Shown here: positions 62,652 through 64,000 of the stretch, piece after piece | How the letters are laid out: every line of letters starts with the position of its first letter | Numbering within the stretch: position 1 is the first letter of the stretch | Source: Shewanella sairae | Lineage (GTDB): Bacteria; Pseudomonadota; Gammaproteobacteria; Enterobacterales; Shewanellaceae | Assembly (NCBI RefSeq): GCF_023283535.1 | Contig: NZ_JAKILT010000003.1 | Location: forward strand, 62,001 to 126,000 | DNA length: 64,000 nt | Reading direction: 5' to 3' | Notes under the pieces: generated by a model | Databases searched by the model: none | What the model was told of the DNA's origin: nothing | The model's input: only the letters and a program-made list of their open reading frames with translations | Translations under genes and position numbers: made by a program

Positions 62652-62697
62652 AGGACATTTTGTCTAAATAGCAATTATAGGTAGGACATAAAAGGGC
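62652..62697. promoter_or_regulatory. Operator pair shared by the DUF3305 operon and fdhD
   Basis: AGGACATTTTGTCTA (62652-62666, palindrome) and AGGACATAAAAGGGC (62683-62697, half match) lie 31 bp apart centre to centre, as at tupA. The first is centred about 73 bp from the -12 element of the minus promoter; the second is about 74 bp from the candidate -12 element toward fdhD, a symmetrical layout. Confidence 0.6.
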
Positions 62698-62750
62698 GAC
62701 CCTAGCTACAAAAATGTGATCTACCACTAAGTTTAACTCCCTATACATTT

Positions 62751-62767
62751 AGGTATAGATATTGCTT
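62751..62767 (+). promoter_or_regulatory. Candidate sigma-54 promoter of fdhD
   Basis: AGGTAT-AGATA-TTGCTT with GG (62752-62753) and GC (62764-62765) at the exact 10-bp distance. The -12 half is perfect, but the -24 half matches TGGCAC poorly apart from GG. The start would be near 62776, before ATG 62801. Confidence 0.4.
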
Positions 62768-62800
62768 AGTATTGGACGCATTTATTTCCTTTATCAGACG

Positions 62801-63640
62801 ATGGCTCATATGACAGCACACAAAAGCAATCCAAAATTAATTAAAACCGACACCGATGTGCCTCTTACTATCGCGGTTACAGCCATCAATGAGAATGGCG
62901 AAAAAGTGGATAAATTCATTGCTTGTGAACGCCCCCTTACTGTGTATCTAAACTGGCAACCTATTGTGACCTTAATGACCTTGGGCGCCCGTGCAGAAGC
63001 GCTATCTTTAGGCTACCTAAAGAATCAAGGGTTTATATCTGATATCAACAAGTTAGAATCGGTTATTGTTGACTGGGATGTAAATTCTGCGGCCATCATC
63101 ACCTCAGAAAAAATAGAAAACTTAGACGAAAAACTGTCTGAAAAAACTGTTACCACAGGCTGTGGTCAAGGCACGGTTTACGGTGATTTCATGACAGGCT
63201 TGGATGATATTGATTTGCCAACGCCACAACTCAAGCAAAGCATGATCTACAGCCTACTAAAAAATATCAGTGCATATAATGAAACCTATAAAAATGCCGG
63301 TGCTGTTCACGGTTGCGGTTTATGCCACCAAGATCAAATTGTTGGTTTTGTTGAAGATGTTGGCCGTCACAATGCTGTTGACACATTAGCAGGCGAAATG
63401 TGGCTTAACCAAGATACAGGTAACGATAAACTGTTTTATACCACAGGTCGCTTAACCTCAGAGATGGTTATTAAAGTGGCCAAAATGGGCATCCCAGTGG
63501 TGTTGTCTCGCAGTGGTGCAACCCAAATGGGGCTAGAACTGGCTCAAAAGCTTGGAATTACCATGATAGCTCGCGCCAAAGGTCGCCACTTCTTAATTTA
63601 TAACGGTGCAGAGAATATAGAATTTGATGCACTTTCTTAA
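62801..63640 (+). CDS. fdhD: Formate dehydrogenase accessory sulfurtransferase FdhD
   Basis: 279 residues from ATG 62801 (or 270 from ATG 62810); the TTG at 62762 lies inside the candidate promoter. FdhD passes sulfur from IscS to the bis-MGD cofactor, essential for formate dehydrogenase activity. Conserved EDVGRHNAVDTLAGE, TTGRLTSEMVIKVAKMGIPVVLSRSGATQMGLELA and ARAKGRHFLIY. The E. coli catalytic loop GCGVCG is here GCGQGT, with only one Cys; instead HGCGLCHQ carries a CxxC before EDVGRH. Divergent from the DUF3305 operon. Confidence 0.93.
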   Translation: MAHMTAHKSNPKLIKTDTDVPLTIAVTAINENGEKVDKFIACERPLTVYLNWQPIVTLMTLGARAEALSLGYLKNQGFISDINKLESVIVDWDVNSAAIITSEKIENLDEKLSEKTVTTGCGQGTVYGDFMTGLDDIDLPTPQLKQSMIYSLLKNISAYNETYKNAGAVHGCGLCHQDQIVGFVEDVGRHNAVDTLAGEMWLNQDTGNDKLFYTTGRLTSEMVIKVAKMGIPVVLSRSGATQMGLELAQKLGITMIARAKGRHFLIYNGAENIEFDALS

Positions 63641-63687
63641 GCCATACAACCTAAAGACCACCATAAATAGCGTGACAAGGATTAATA

Positions 63688-64000
63688 ATGACTGAGCCGA
63701 CTGAACTGATCTATATGAGTGCCAAACAGGTATCTGAGTACCTAGATCTCAATGAAAAGAAAGTCTACTCAATGGCCAATGATCGCATTCTACCCGCCAC
63801 TAAAATTACCGGTAAATGGTTGTTCCCTAAGATATTGATCGATAGGTGGGTAATGGACTCATGCCACAGCGGTATGTTGTCAGACCGAATGCACATTACC
63901 GGTAGTGACGATCCGCTATTGTCTATGCTTGTGGCAAGAATGATGTCACAGGTTGGCAAAAGTGAACTTATTAGTTACAGCTCAACTGGCTCACGCTTAG
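63688..64000 (+). CDS. Helix-turn-helix (excisionase-like) regulator, truncated by window end
   Basis: 104 codons present from ATG 63688 (CAAGG upstream), open to the end. YMSAKQVSEYLDLNEKKVYSMANDRILPATKITGKWLFPKILIDRW is a MerR/excisionase-type DNA-binding domain. Proteins with this domain next to molybdoenzyme genes often carry a C-terminal PBP-like oxyanion-binding domain and sense molybdate or tungstate; that part lies outside the window, so this is only a suggestion. Same strand as fdhD, 47 bp after it. Confidence 0.75.
   Translation, partial: MTEPTELIYMSAKQVSEYLDLNEKKVYSMANDRILPATKITGKWLFPKILIDRWVMDSCHSGMLSDRMHITGSDDPLLSMLVARMMSQVGKSELISYSSTGSRL

Overview
The window looks like chromosomal DNA of a Shewanella species (marine, facultatively anaerobic gammaproteobacterium). 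Reasons: three back-to-back respiratory formate dehydrogenase operons with small twin-arginine companion proteins, a RyhB core motif under Fur boxes, menaquinone synthesis, moderate G+C, and gene order matching my memory of Shewanella genomes (tup/mob/moe/moa, mutM, coaD, moa-mod, ETF-QO). No database search was possible. Roughly 60 protein genes are supported; no rRNA, tRNA or CRISPR was seen.

Layout. 1-2.7 kb: ECF-type ATPase (cut by the window edge) behind a TonB-dependent receptor. 3.1-6.0 kb: menF, a preQ1-I riboswitch with yhhQ, and a GNAT acetyltransferase. 6.0-6.9 kb: two tandem Fur-controlled RyhB-type small RNAs and a MITE-like inverted-repeat element. 6.9-16.5 kb: an NtrC-type two-component system divergent from tupABC-mobA-mobB/moeA-moaA1, which has a textbook sigma-54 promoter. 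16.5-19.7 kb: small hypothetical genes and a repeat-rich stretch with two copies of a folded element followed by tiny GNA-triloop hairpins. 19.7-27.7 kb: mutM, a TVP38 membrane protein, a Wzi-like protein, coaD, an RluA-family enzyme and a ygiW-PepSY-response regulator-kinase operon. 27.7-33.4 kb: moaA2BCDE-modABC behind a Moco riboswitch, with a remnant second modC 3' end. 33.6-42.5 kb: ETF-ubiquinone oxidoreductase, a chemoreceptor, a GGDEF enzyme, a PfkB kinase and a HemN-like radical SAM protein. 42.7-58.7 kb: fdh operons 1, 2 and 3, each TAT peptide-fdhA-fdhB-fdhC. 58.9-64 kb: maturation genes (TorD-like chaperone, polyferredoxin, DUF3306, DUF3305), divergent fdhD, and a truncated helix-turn-helix gene.

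How it fits together. Most of the window supplies tungsten/molybdenum cofactor to formate dehydrogenases: metal uptake (tup, mod), pterin synthesis (moaA-E), metal insertion (moeA), dinucleotide attachment (mobA), sulfuration (fdhD) and assembly (TorD-like protein, ferredoxin). The main new inference is a regulon. Consensus sigma-54 promoters lie in front of tupA and of the DUF3305 maturation operon, 52 kb apart. Each is preceded by the same palindrome (GGACA-N3-TGTCT) plus a weaker site 31 bp further out. A similar pair lies upstream of the TonB receptor. The NtrC-type regulator next to tupA is the obvious candidate activator. The second moa-mod operon is instead under Moco riboswitch control, so the cell seems to have a feedback-controlled set and a signal-driven set.
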